Of a stretch of DNA of 8,407 nt, positions 1 through 6,149 are shown piece after piece (position 1 is the stretch's first letter; each line of letters starts with the position of its first letter). Source of the DNA: Chloroflexota bacterium (GTDB taxonomy: Bacteria; Chloroflexota; Anaerolineae; Ardenticatenales; Ardenticatenaceae); NCBI GenBank assembly GCA_003520455.1, contig DOUV01000464.1:1-8407 (forward strand), read 5' to 3'. Both the position numbers and the translations under genes were made by a program. The notes under the pieces were generated by a model, which did no database searches, had not been told where the DNA came from, and was given only the letters and a program-made list of their open reading frames with translations.

Positions 1-211
1 GGACCAGGGGCACCACCCCGGCAGCCTCGGCCGCGGCGAGCAGCGTGGGGAGCGCGCTGAAATCGATCGGGCTGTGCTCCATATCGAGGATCACGAAGTC
101 GTACCCGGCGTAGCCGATCGCTTCGACGATGCCGGGCTCCGGCAGGGACACGAATGTACCAAAGACCGGTTGCCCGTCGCGTAGCAATGATTTCAGTCGA
201 TTGGGATACAC
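1..211 (-). CDS. HpcH/HpaI-family aldolase, N-terminal part (runs off left edge)
   Basis: This is the first 70 codons of a gene whose 3' part lies outside the window. Members of the family are class II, metal-dependent aldolases that split 2-keto-3-deoxy acids (for example 4-hydroxy-2-oxoheptanedioate or 2-keto-3-deoxyrhamnonate) into pyruvate and an aldehyde in the cytoplasm. The reading frame gives FGTFVSLPEPGIVEAIGYAG near residues 17-36, then YDFVILDMEH at 37-46. The last motif is the family signature; its His46 corresponds by position to the catalytic His45 of E. coli HpaI. The next codon starts with C, which would suit the conserved Arg that follows PLV. The start is a GTG at 211 with AAGGAG (221-226) nine bases upstream. 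It follows the permease gene by 64 bp, so it is probably the distal gene of the same operon. Family assignment is firm; the substrate is not known. Confidence 0.85.
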   Translation of the reverse strand, partial: MYPNRLKSLLRDGQPVFGTFVSLPEPGIVEAIGYAGYDFVILDMEHSPIDFSALPTLLAAAEAAGVVPLV

Positions 212-220
212 GAATTTCTT

Positions 221-226
221 CTCCTT
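221..226 (-). promoter_or_regulatory. Ribosome binding site for the GTG-started aldolase
   Basis: AAGGAG on the minus strand, nine bases before the GTG at 211. It decides the start of the partial aldolase, for which no ATG is available upstream at a sensible spacing. Confidence 0.6.
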
Positions 227-275
227 CGCTTGTCGTAGGTGTCAGGATTGGATGGTGTCGCTCGCGAGCTCGGGC

Positions 276-1199
276 CTATTCCCGGGTGCGCAGCCGCGGG
301 TCGAGAGCATCGCGGAGACCATCGCCCAAGAGATTGTACCCGAGGATGGTCAGGCTGATGGCGATACCCGGGAAGGTAGCGATCCAGGGCGCGTCGAGCA
401 TAAAGCGCCGCCCATCGGCGATCATGGTGCCCCAACTGGATTGGGGTGGCTGAATCCCGAGTCCCAGGAAACTGAGCGCCGATTCGGTCAGGATGGCGGT
501 GGCGACTGAGAGGGAGGCCATCACCACGATTGGCGTCAGGCAATTCGGGAGGATGTGGCGGCTGAGGATGCGCCACTCGCGCTGGCCGATGGCGCGGGCC
601 GCTGTGACGAAATCGGTCTCGCGGATGGTCAGGACGGAGCCGCGAACGAGCCGGGCAAACTGCGGGAGGCGCGTGAAGCCGACAACCAGGATGATGTTGC
701 GCACGCTGGGCCCGACCATGGCAATCAGTGCCACGGCCAGGATGATGTAGGGAAATGCCAGGAGGATATCCATGAGGCGCATGATGATCTCGTCGGGCCA
801 CCCGCCATAGAAACCGGCGATGGCTCCGAGGACGACGCCGAACGCCATCGCGACCGCGACGCCGCCCAGCCCCACAACGAGAGAGACACGCGCGCCGAAG
901 AGCATACGGCTCAGGATATCGCGCCCGAACTGGTCGGTACCCAGCAGATGCTCCGCGCTCGGGGGCTGCAGGCGGTCGGTCAGAATCACCTCATCGTACT
1001 TGTAGGGGGCGAGCACCGGTCCGACGAGGGCGACGACGATCATGACGACGATGATGGCGAGACCGAGTGCGGTGGCGTAGTTGCGGAGCAGCACGCGCAG
1101 GAAGCGCAGCAGCGCGTGATCCTGGGGCTGCCGGATGGTGTGCCACTCCGCCTCCGGTACGGCCATGGGTCGCCCTACGTCCAACACTGGTTCGCTCAT
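276..1199 (-). CDS. Dpp/Opp-type ABC transporter permease, DppC-like
   Basis: Inner-membrane permease of a dipeptide/oligopeptide-type importer, 307 residues, normal length for the DppC/OppC branch. The first ~36 residues are cytoplasmic. A first membrane segment lies at about 43-64, followed by the DppC hallmark HLLGTDQFGRDILSR (84-98). More hydrophobic segments lie near 104-132, 144-175, 221-245 and 273-292. The EAA-type loop that docks on the ATPase is at about 199-218 (TAARAIG then HILPN). The later LSFLGLGIQPPQSSWG (242-256) is also typical. The ATG start has GGAGGA five bases upstream (1205-1210). The gene follows the DppB-like permease by 51 bp, so the two are surely co-transcribed. 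Family and role are secure. The transported compound cannot be read from the permease; the hydrolase genes nearby suggest an amide or peptide-like molecule. Confidence 0.95.
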   Translation of the reverse strand: MSEPVLDVGRPMAVPEAEWHTIRQPQDHALLRFLRVLLRNYATALGLAIIVVMIVVALVGPVLAPYKYDEVILTDRLQPPSAEHLLGTDQFGRDILSRMLFGARVSLVVGLGGVAVAMAFGVVLGAIAGFYGGWPDEIIMRLMDILLAFPYIILAVALIAMVGPSVRNIILVVGFTRLPQFARLVRGSVLTIRETDFVTAARAIGQREWRILSRHILPNCLTPIVVMASLSVATAILTESALSFLGLGIQPPQSSWGTMIADGRRFMLDAPWIATFPGIAISLTILGYNLLGDGLRDALDPRLRTRE

Positions 1200-1250
1200 G
1201 CAAATCCTCCAGTTTCAGTGCCCCCCGGCGGCGCTCGGCCACTCGCCCGG

Positions 1251-2183
1251 TTACTCATAGCGGATGCGCGGATCGACTATCAGGTAGATGACGTCCACGA
1301 GCAGATTCGCGAAGACGAAGATGAGCGAGGTGACCAGGATCACTCCCTGGATGAGCGGATAATCCCGCCGGCTGACGGCTTCCACGAGCAGGCGTCCGAG
1401 GCCCGGCAGGTTGAAAATCGTTTCGGTCAGGACGGCGCCGCTCAACAGCAGACCGAATTGCATTCCCACGACGGTGATCACCGGGATCATCGCGTTCTTG
1501 AACGCGTGCTTGAGATAGATAGCCCGGCTGCGCAGGCCTTTGGCGCGCGCGGTGCGAATGTAGTCTTCTGCGAGCACATCCACCATTGTGGAACGAACCA
1601 TACGGGTGATCAACGCTGCGAAGGAGGCGCCGAGCGCGATTGAGGGCAGCACCATTGCCTTGAGACCATTTTCCTGGAGCGACCCTGTGGCCGGGAACCA
1701 CTTCAACTTGAGGGCGAAGGCGATCAGCAGGAGGATCCCCAGCCAGAAGACAGGCATCGAGATACCGATCATCGCCAGCAGGCGACTGACGTTGTCGATG
1801 AGGGAATCCTTGTAGACGGCGGAGACGATCCCCAGGGGAACGGCGATCAACAGGGCGACGACCATCGAGCCCAGCGAGAGCAACAGGGTGGTCGGGAGCC
1901 GGCTGCGAATCAAGGCCTGGACCGTCTCGCCCGCCACGATGCTGCGCCCGAGGTCGCCGCGAATCGCCCGGCCAACCCACCAGACATACTGTTGAGGGAT
2001 GGGTTTGTCAAGGCCGAGTTCCCGCTTCATCTCGGCGGCGAGCTTCGGGTCATAGTCCATCCCGAGCGCTGCGTGGACCGGATCACCCGGCGCGAAGCGG
2101 ATGAGCGAGAACACGAAGAGGGAGATCCCCAGCAGGACCGGTACCAGCAAGGCCAGGCGGCGGGCGATGTAGCGTACGACCAT
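1251..2183 (-). CDS. Dpp/Opp-type ABC transporter permease, DppB-like
   Basis: Partner permease of the DppC-like protein, 310 residues, the usual DppB length. It opens with the typical N-terminus (RYIARRL, first membrane segment about 9-28, then RFAPGDPV at 29-36). A periplasm-side region includes ELGLDKPIPQQY (55-66) and GDLGRS (76-81). Further membrane segments lie near 99-122, 134-158, 177-195, 233-255 and 276-302. The EAA loop is at about 210-230 (RTARAKGLRSRAIYLKHAFKN region), and the C-terminus is the common DPRIRYE. The ATG at 2183 is preceded by an AAGGAAG (2192-2198) eight bases away. Upstream there are 646 bp without an intact gene before the binding-protein gene, so the permease pair may have its own promoter or depend on read-through past the hairpin at 2736-2765. 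No matching DppD/DppF ATPases are present in the window. Confidence 0.95.
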   Translation of the reverse strand: MVVRYIARRLALLVPVLLGISLFVFSLIRFAPGDPVHAALGMDYDPKLAAEMKRELGLDKPIPQQYVWWVGRAIRGDLGRSIVAGETVQALIRSRLPTTLLLSLGSMVVALLIAVPLGIVSAVYKDSLIDNVSRLLAMIGISMPVFWLGILLLIAFALKLKWFPATGSLQENGLKAMVLPSIALGASFAALITRMVRSTMVDVLAEDYIRTARAKGLRSRAIYLKHAFKNAMIPVITVVGMQFGLLLSGAVLTETIFNLPGLGRLLVEAVSRRDYPLIQGVILVTSLIFVFANLLVDVIYLIVDPRIRYE

Positions 2184-2272
2184 TGTGAAAACTTCCTTCC
2201 CCCACCCCTCACTGCTCTCGGCGGCTCGACGACGTGCACCAGGGGTTTGCCTGCGGGTTTGGGACAGTTACC

Positions 2273-2427
2273 GGTTGAAGGTTGCAGGTTCCCCCGTCGG
2301 CGGCACCCTCACCGGTACGTAGACATAAGAGAGCAAGTCCTGAGGGCAGGGGCTCCCCCGCAGGGTGGAAGGCTGGGTGATGCGGGGCCAGGTCTGGCAA
2401 TACCTGCGCACTGGTGAACCTTCAACC
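2273..2427. repeat. Widely spaced inverted repeat, GGTTGAAGGTT arms
   Basis: GGTTGAAGGTT at 2273-2283 recurs in inverted orientation as AACCTTCAACC at 2417-2427, with 133 bp between the arms. Both arms sit in low-complexity AACCT/TTCAACC-like sequence. I cannot tell whether this is a remnant of a dispersed intergenic repeat, the ends of a small element, or chance. No transposase or target duplication is visible. Confidence 0.3.
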
Positions 2428-2486
2428 TTCCGCCCTTCTGTACGGTCGCGGCGCCGGGTGCCGTTTCACGCCGACGACGGGCATTC

Positions 2487-2728
2487 TCATACAGTGGGCG
2501 CGCCGGGCGAGCGCACTATAGGCCCGCGGCCGCTCGCACTGGTTGCGCAGCCGCCAGGGAAATCGCAGGCCAGCATCTCGGCGTTCAGTTCGCGCGTATG
2601 CGTAGACGGCCTCGGCTTCGTGCGCCCCAGCCAGGTCCCCTCCACCATCTCTTCGATGCGCACATCGACGGCGGGAAAACGGCGCGGGACGGCCTGGAAC
2701 AGCGGCCAGGTCGTCGCCGGGGCGCGTG
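2487..2728 (-). pseudogene. Possible decayed SnoaL-like/ester-cyclase fragment
   Basis: One minus-strand frame in the gap reads WPLFQAV, then FPAVDVRIEEMVEG, then THTREL, and ends at a TGA at 2487-2489. The order resembles the conserved core of small SnoaL-like polyketide/ester cyclases, which have a pattern like F-(x)-FPD-hydrophobic-xIEDMVxEG followed by GTHxGEL. The expected residues between EG and the THT motif are garbled. The part after THTREL does not continue the family pattern. There is no start codon with a ribosome binding site. I read it as a frameshifted relic at best; it could be a chance match in an open GC-rich frame. Confidence 0.25.
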
Positions 2729-2735
2729 ATAGGAA

Positions 2736-2765
2736 ACTTCCGAAGTCTCGGAAAACTTCGGAAGT
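2736..2765. terminator. Double palindrome / hairpin after the binding-protein gene
   Basis: ACTTCCGAAGT (2736-2746) and its exact reverse complement ACTTCGGAAGT (2755-2765) are separated by 8 bases, giving an 11-bp perfect stem. On the minus strand the hairpin starts about 65 bases past the stop of the binding-protein gene and is followed by TTTCCTAT, a weak T-tract, so it could end or attenuate transcription before the permease genes. Each arm is also itself a near-palindrome (ACTTC-N-GAAGT), so the site is equally a pair of 11-bp operator-like half-sites with centres 19 bp apart, repeated in direct orientation with flanking GGAA and CT. Which role is real cannot be decided from sequence. 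Confidence 0.5.
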
Positions 2766-2829
2766 CTGACTCCTTTCGGCGGCGGTACCGGCATCGCGAC
2801 GACTGTCGGCACCGCCTGGCCATCCCCAC

Positions 2830-4569
2830 CTACTTCGCCAGGAAGACGTGCTGCATCGGCCAGTCGTCGCGGACCCAGCAACTGAGTCCGCCCACGTTGG
2901 CCTGGGCGACGTTGACGTTCTTCAGCCAGCCAAGGACCAGCAGCAGGGCGTCGTCGCTGATGAGCTTTGAGGCCTCGCGGTACGCCTCAGTCGCCTTTTC
3001 CCGGTCAAGCATAGCGACGGCGGCGTCGAGTTTCTCGTCCATCCCCGGGTGCTGGTATCCGCCAGGCTGATTGTAGCCAAACAGGTTGAGGGCAGTCTTG
3101 CTGTGGTAGATGCGCCAGCTGAAGTCTGAGGTCGGAATGCCGAACTTCAGACGGTAGACAGACGCCTGGAAGGCCGGGTTGGCTGTCCCTGCCGTCGGCC
3201 AGGTCTTGGCGACCCAGGCGGCTTTGTCCATATAGCTCACGGCCGTCTTCACGCCTACCTGCTGCAGTTGGGCCTGAATCAGAACGGCAGTATCGAGATA
3301 TTCAGTCGCCTCAGTCGTGACGATCTCGAGCTGGAGCGGGTTATCCGGGCCGAAGCCTGCCTCCGCCAGGAGGGCCTTCGCCTTCTCGGGATCGTACGGG
3401 AAGAAGTCGGCCTCGGGATCGTAGGCCCAGTGCCACGGCGGGAAGATTCCCTGTCCCTTCGGTGCCAGACCATAGTAGACAGCATCCATGATAGCTTGCC
3501 GGTCGATTGCATAGAAGATCGCCTGGCGGACGCGTTGGTTGTCGAGCGGCGGCTTCGTGGTGTTGAGGTAGAAGACCTTCTCGTCACCGGAGTCGCACGT
3601 CGCCACCTGGATCTTGGGGTCCTGGCTCCACTTCTTGATCTCGCGCAGGGGTGGGTCCAGCAGGATGTCGACCTCGCCCGTCTCAAAGGCGATGGTGCGG
3701 GTTGCCTCCTCAGGGATGGCGGTATAGACGATCTCGTCGAGGTAGGGGGCCTCGCCCCAGTAGTCCTCGTTGCGCACGATCGTGATGTGATCGCCCTTCA
3801 CCCACTCCTTGAACTTGAAGGGGCCGGTGCCGACCGCACCCTTGAGGCCGTAGTCCGCGCCCAACTCGTCGAAGGCCTCCTTGGAAACAATGTCCATATA
3901 TTTGTCGGCGGCCATCATGGGAAGGAAGTCGTCCCAGGGCTTCGTGAGCGTGAACTTGACGGTGTACTTATCGATGGCCTCGACACTCTCGATGGCCTCC
4001 TTGAACCGGGCCGCCTGCGTGCTCTGCTGGCCCTCGATCTTGCCCATCAGACGGTCGAAGGTCCAGAGCACATCGTCCGCGTCGAAGTCAGTGCCGTTGT
4101 GGAACTTGACACCCTGGCGCAGGTGAAAGATGTAGGTGCGGTCGTCAGGCTGCTCGGGCAGGTCCACCGCCAGACCCGGTACGATGTTCCCCTGCTCATC
4201 GATATTGACCAAGCCATCGTAGATGTTCACCTGAACGTAGAGGCCCTCCGTCCCCGAGTCGATCTGCGGGTGGAGGTTCTTGGGCCACTCGGCAAAGGCC
4301 ACCTGGAGCGTTCCTCCCTTTTGCGGCTCGGTCGGCGGGGCGGCACTCCCGGGGGCCAGGGCGGGCTCCGGCGTCGCCGTCACGACCACCTGCTTCTCGA
4401 CGACGGTGGTGACTTGCACCTGCTTCTCGACGACGGTGGTAACCTCCACCGGCTTCTCGACGACCACCGTCTTCTCGATGACAGTTGGCTGGGGCGACGC
4501 GGACGTACAGGCGGCGACGAGCAAGAGAACCAGGCTCAGGACGACGGGGATCTTGAGCGCTTTCATCAT
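2830..4569 (-). CDS. Family-5 extracellular solute-binding lipoprotein of the Dpp/Opp-type importer
   Basis: Substrate receptor that would deliver ligand to the DppB/DppC-like permeases. It has 579 residues from the ATG at 4569, chosen because AAAGGAGG (4576-4583) sits six bases upstream and a signal sequence follows at once; an ATG 36 bases further up has no such site. The lipoprotein signal is KALKIPVVLSLVLLLVAAC with Cys21 as the lipidation site. Residues 28-68 form a Val/Glu/Lys/Thr repeat linker, and a Pro/Ala stretch follows. The SBP_bac_5 domain runs from about 86 to 560, with GGTLQVAFAEWP (86-97), IYDGLV (116-121), VKFHNGTDFDADDVLWTFDR (154-173), VGTGPFKFKEW (246-256) and RVRQAIFYAIDRQAIM (346-361). 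Cys325 and Cys564 are the only cysteines of the mature domain besides Cys21, so they could pair. Ligand identity is unknown; the hydrolases upstream suggest an amide-containing compound. Confidence 0.96.
   Translation of the reverse strand: MMKALKIPVVLSLVLLLVAACTSASPQPTVIEKTVVVEKPVEVTTVVEKQVQVTTVVEKQVVVTATPEPALAPGSAAPPTEPQKGGTLQVAFAEWPKNLHPQIDSGTEGLYVQVNIYDGLVNIDEQGNIVPGLAVDLPEQPDDRTYIFHLRQGVKFHNGTDFDADDVLWTFDRLMGKIEGQQSTQAARFKEAIESVEAIDKYTVKFTLTKPWDDFLPMMAADKYMDIVSKEAFDELGADYGLKGAVGTGPFKFKEWVKGDHITIVRNEDYWGEAPYLDEIVYTAIPEEATRTIAFETGEVDILLDPPLREIKKWSQDPKIQVATCDSGDEKVFYLNTTKPPLDNQRVRQAIFYAIDRQAIMDAVYYGLAPKGQGIFPPWHWAYDPEADFFPYDPEKAKALLAEAGFGPDNPLQLEIVTTEATEYLDTAVLIQAQLQQVGVKTAVSYMDKAAWVAKTWPTAGTANPAFQASVYRLKFGIPTSDFSWRIYHSKTALNLFGYNQPGGYQHPGMDEKLDAAVAMLDREKATEAYREASKLISDDALLLVLGWLKNVNVAQANVGGLSCWVRDDWPMQHVFLAK
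4391..4464 (-). repeat. 30-bp in-frame tandem repeat encoding the lipoprotein linker
   Basis: Two 30-bp units (4391-4420 and 4421-4450) are nearly identical, and a third partial unit runs to about 4464. On the minus strand each encodes ten residues of the form VQVTTVVEKQ or VEVTTVVEKP. The period is a multiple of three, so copy-number change would lengthen or shorten the tether between the lipid anchor and the binding domain without a frameshift. Confidence 0.85.
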
Positions 4570-4575
4570 TCGTTT

Positions 4576-4583
4576 CCTCCTTT
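4576..4583 (-). promoter_or_regulatory. Strong ribosome binding site for the solute-binding lipoprotein
   Basis: AAAGGAGG on the minus strand, six bases before the ATG at 4569. It fixes the start at the ATGATG pair just before the signal peptide and rules out the longer version of the frame. Confidence 0.75.
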
Positions 4584-4641
4584 GATCTGGGACGGGCGGT
4601 TGCACACCGTGCTGGTACGTCAGGATTGGCAGTCGAGGGCC

Positions 4642-4664
4642 TCACTTCATAGGTTGTACCTCCT
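4642..4664 (-). other. Start-stop minigene (ATG AAG TGA) with a consensus Shine-Dalgarno
   Basis: In the 126-bp leader before the lipoprotein gene, AGGAGG (4659-4664) stands eight bases before ATG AAG TGA (4650-4642). The site looks as strong as that of any real gene here, yet the frame is two codons long. It may be a translated leader minigene that affects expression of the lipoprotein about 75 bases downstream, the fossil of an older gene start, or coincidence. Confidence 0.3.
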
Positions 4665-4695
4665 CTGATTCCATCCACCTTGACCACGCGGGAGG

Positions 4696-5769
4696 TCAGT
4701 CAATCCAGCGCGAATTGTGGAAATCGGCCACGGCGTACGCGTGGCTGCCGGCTTCGATTGGCCCGGAGCGGCGGGTAATGTACAGGATGCCATCCACTGG
4801 GGAGCGGAGCGTTTCCAGGTCTTCGAAGGTGTAGGGATCGAAGAGTGTTCCGAGCGTCTCACCCTCGCGCACGGGCACGCCCGGCTCGTCTTCGAGGAAG
4901 AGCTGGTCGGGATCGAAGCAACTCACCAGGTAGCCGCTGGTTGTCGGGCGCACGTGCGGGGCGGCATGGAACAGCAGCTGGCGCGACGGCAGCTCGACCT
5001 CACCGGGGATCATCTCCAGGTACTTCATCACGTTCAGAATGCCCCGCACGCCCAGCTGGAGGCAGCGCTCGGCGGTGGCGGGGGACATTGTGCCGCCGCC
5101 GATCTCGGGCACGCAGGTGGAGACGCCCATCGAGGCTGCCTGCCCCGTCATGGACTTCGGCGTGGGGCTGTGCTCGTGAATCAGGCCCAGACCGAAGGCG
5201 CGGCACATGCCTGCGGTCACCTCCGCCTGCCGGCCCTCCTGCCCAGACTGCTGGATCGTCTTGATCAGACCGGCATTGCGAAAATGAGAGTGGAAATCGA
5301 TCACGTGGTCGATGCGGCTGAGGATCTGGTCGGTGATGGTGGCAGCGAGGGTTTCCGTGAGCGTGCGGTCTGAGGGGTGCGGTTGCCCGCCGCCGAACAG
5401 GGGCGTCGCGCGCCGCCCGGGAAAGACCCTGTTGAGGTTGGCGAAATCGATATCTTCCTCGTCCGGGCTAATGCGAGTGCCGCGGGCGAACGAGAGGGGG
5501 TTACACACCGGCACAGCGACGACGGTTCCGCGCAGCGCTGAGGGCGCGAGCCGCCCGACGGCCTCCTTGATCATCCGGGTCGGCATGTATTCCGCGCCGT
5601 GGATACCACCGGTAATGCCCAAGACCGGGCCGGGCTCGGCGCCGTGGAGGATGTGCACCGGGAGGCGCAGCGTCGCCCCGTGGAGGAGCCGTGTGATCGG
5701 AAGCCACGTAAAGGCGCGCTGGCCGGGCGCGACGGTCAGATCGGCGAACTGAAATGGCTGCTGTTTCAA
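4696..5769 (-). CDS. Succinylglutamate desuccinylase/aspartoacylase-family protein, copy 2 (TTG start)
   Basis: Probable cytoplasmic zinc-dependent amidase or deacylase of the AstE/AspA (M14-like) family, which removes acyl groups from N-acylated amino acids. The product has 357 residues from the TTG at 5769. I chose this start because AAGGAGG lies seven bases upstream; the open frame continues to 5925 but would overlap the preceding gene. Zinc ligands are expected at His57 and Glu60 (GGIHGAE) and His160 (DFHSH, 158-162). NLNRVFPG (111-118) and the catalytic Glu222 in PEIGGG follow the family pattern. The C-terminal part (about 260-350, with LRSPVDGILY) is the small beta-rich lobe of the family. 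It begins 28 bp after the DUF6506 gene and is followed after 126 bp by the binding-protein gene. It is clearly diverged from the other copy in the window (HGAE against HGDE, HSH against HSG), so the two probably act on different substrates or steps. The exact substrate is unknown. Confidence 0.92.
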   Translation of the reverse strand: MKQQPFQFADLTVAPGQRAFTWLPITRLLHGATLRLPVHILHGAEPGPVLGITGGIHGAEYMPTRMIKEAVGRLAPSALRGTVVAVPVCNPLSFARGTRISPDEEDIDFANLNRVFPGRRATPLFGGGQPHPSDRTLTETLAATITDQILSRIDHVIDFHSHFRNAGLIKTIQQSGQEGRQAEVTAGMCRAFGLGLIHEHSPTPKSMTGQAASMGVSTCVPEIGGGTMSPATAERCLQLGVRGILNVMKYLEMIPGEVELPSRQLLFHAAPHVRPTTSGYLVSCFDPDQLFLEDEPGVPVREGETLGTLFDPYTFEDLETLRSPVDGILYITRRSGPIEAGSHAYAVADFHNSRWID

Positions 5770-5776
5770 CGCGAAG

Positions 5777-5783
5777 CCTCCTT
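5777..5783 (-). promoter_or_regulatory. Ribosome binding site that sets a TTG start
   Basis: AAGGAGG on the minus strand, seven bases before the TTG at 5769. It lies in the 28-bp gap after the DUF6506 stop and supports a TTG start over the longer overlapping frame. Confidence 0.75.
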
Positions 5784-5797
5784 GTCGAAAAGACGGA

Positions 5798-6100
5798 TCA
5801 TGAGCAGAAGAGCTCGTCGCCGGACTTGCCGCCAAGGGCGGGATGCTTGTCGAAGCGGACGACACCGACCGGGACCTCGGGCACACTGGCAGCAACCTGC
5901 GCCACCCCCCGATAGCCGACGCCACCGCAGAGCTCGATCATCGCCGCCCCGTCGTCGACCAATTCGCGCGCCACGCGCGCGGCGGTCTCATAGTCAGGCA
6001 CGAGGACCGTGGTGATCTCGCGCTCGGCCGTAGTGATCAGACTTTTATGCACTTTTCCTTCCGCCGCCTTCGAGACGGCGATAAAGGCCCACTTGATCAT
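5798..6100 (-). CDS. Small DUF6506-type protein
   Basis: A 100-residue soluble protein without signal peptide or membrane segment. I recognise the pattern of the DUF6506 family: an N-terminal strand (KWAFIAVS), a central acidic helix with YETAARVARELVDDG (about 37-51), then IELCGGVGYRGV (55-66), VGVVRFDKHPAL (78-89) and a C-terminal GKSGDELF (91-98). Cys58, Asp84 and His86 are candidate functional residues because they sit in the most family-like motifs. The family has no established function that I know. The ATG at 6100 has AAGGAG (6108-6113) seven bases upstream. It sits between the two aspartoacylase-like genes with gaps of 49 and 28 bp, so it is almost certainly translated from the same mRNA and may assist or complete their chemistry. 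It could be an enzyme subunit, a ligand-binding protein or a small isomerase; the sequence does not decide. Confidence 0.85.
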   Translation of the reverse strand: MIKWAFIAVSKAAEGKVHKSLITTAEREITTVLVPDYETAARVARELVDDGAAMIELCGGVGYRGVAQVAASVPEVPVGVVRFDKHPALGGKSGDELFCS

Positions 6101-6149
6101 TCCTCGTCTCCTTCCTTACCGGCCGGCAGTGCTCTGTGCCGGGCTCGGC

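Larger units (their letters stand above)
2184..2829. other. 646-bp stretch without an intact gene
   Basis: This gap separates the binding-protein gene from its permeases. Neither strand shows a frame with both recognisable protein character and a supported start. I see four things in it: the double palindrome at 2736-2765, a possible SnoaL-like remnant at 2487-2728, a pair of 11-bp inverted repeats (2273-2283 and 2417-2427) and the ribosome binding site of the DppB-like gene at its left end. I found no convincing -35/-10 pair for the permease operon. The frames that stay open here are rich in Arg/Pro/Ser/Gly, as expected from chance in GC-rich DNA. Confidence 0.6.

Noticed and set aside
555..1643. 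A 362-codon open frame on the plus strand
   Set aside because: It crosses antisense through both permease genes and the gap between them, and its product is His/Asp/Glu-rich without family motifs.
2422..2881. Minus-strand open frames in and around the gap after the binding-protein gene
   Set aside because: Products are Arg/Pro-rich without motifs, lack a ribosome binding site, and read through the hairpin at 2736-2765.
3268..4668. A 466-codon open frame on the plus strand
   Set aside because: It is antisense to the solute-binding lipoprotein gene, is Leu/Val/Asp/Gly-rich in the manner of a complement frame and has no supported start.
4681..4698. TGACC...GGTCA dyad overlapping the stop of the second deacylase
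   Set aside because: Only five pairs with an eight-base loop and no T-tract; too weak to call a terminator or operator.
5770..5925. N-terminal extension of the second deacylase back to an ATG at 5925
   Set aside because: It would overlap the DUF6506 gene by more than 100 bases and has Ser/Pro/Arg-rich composition, while a consensus ribosome binding site lies just before the TTG at 5769.
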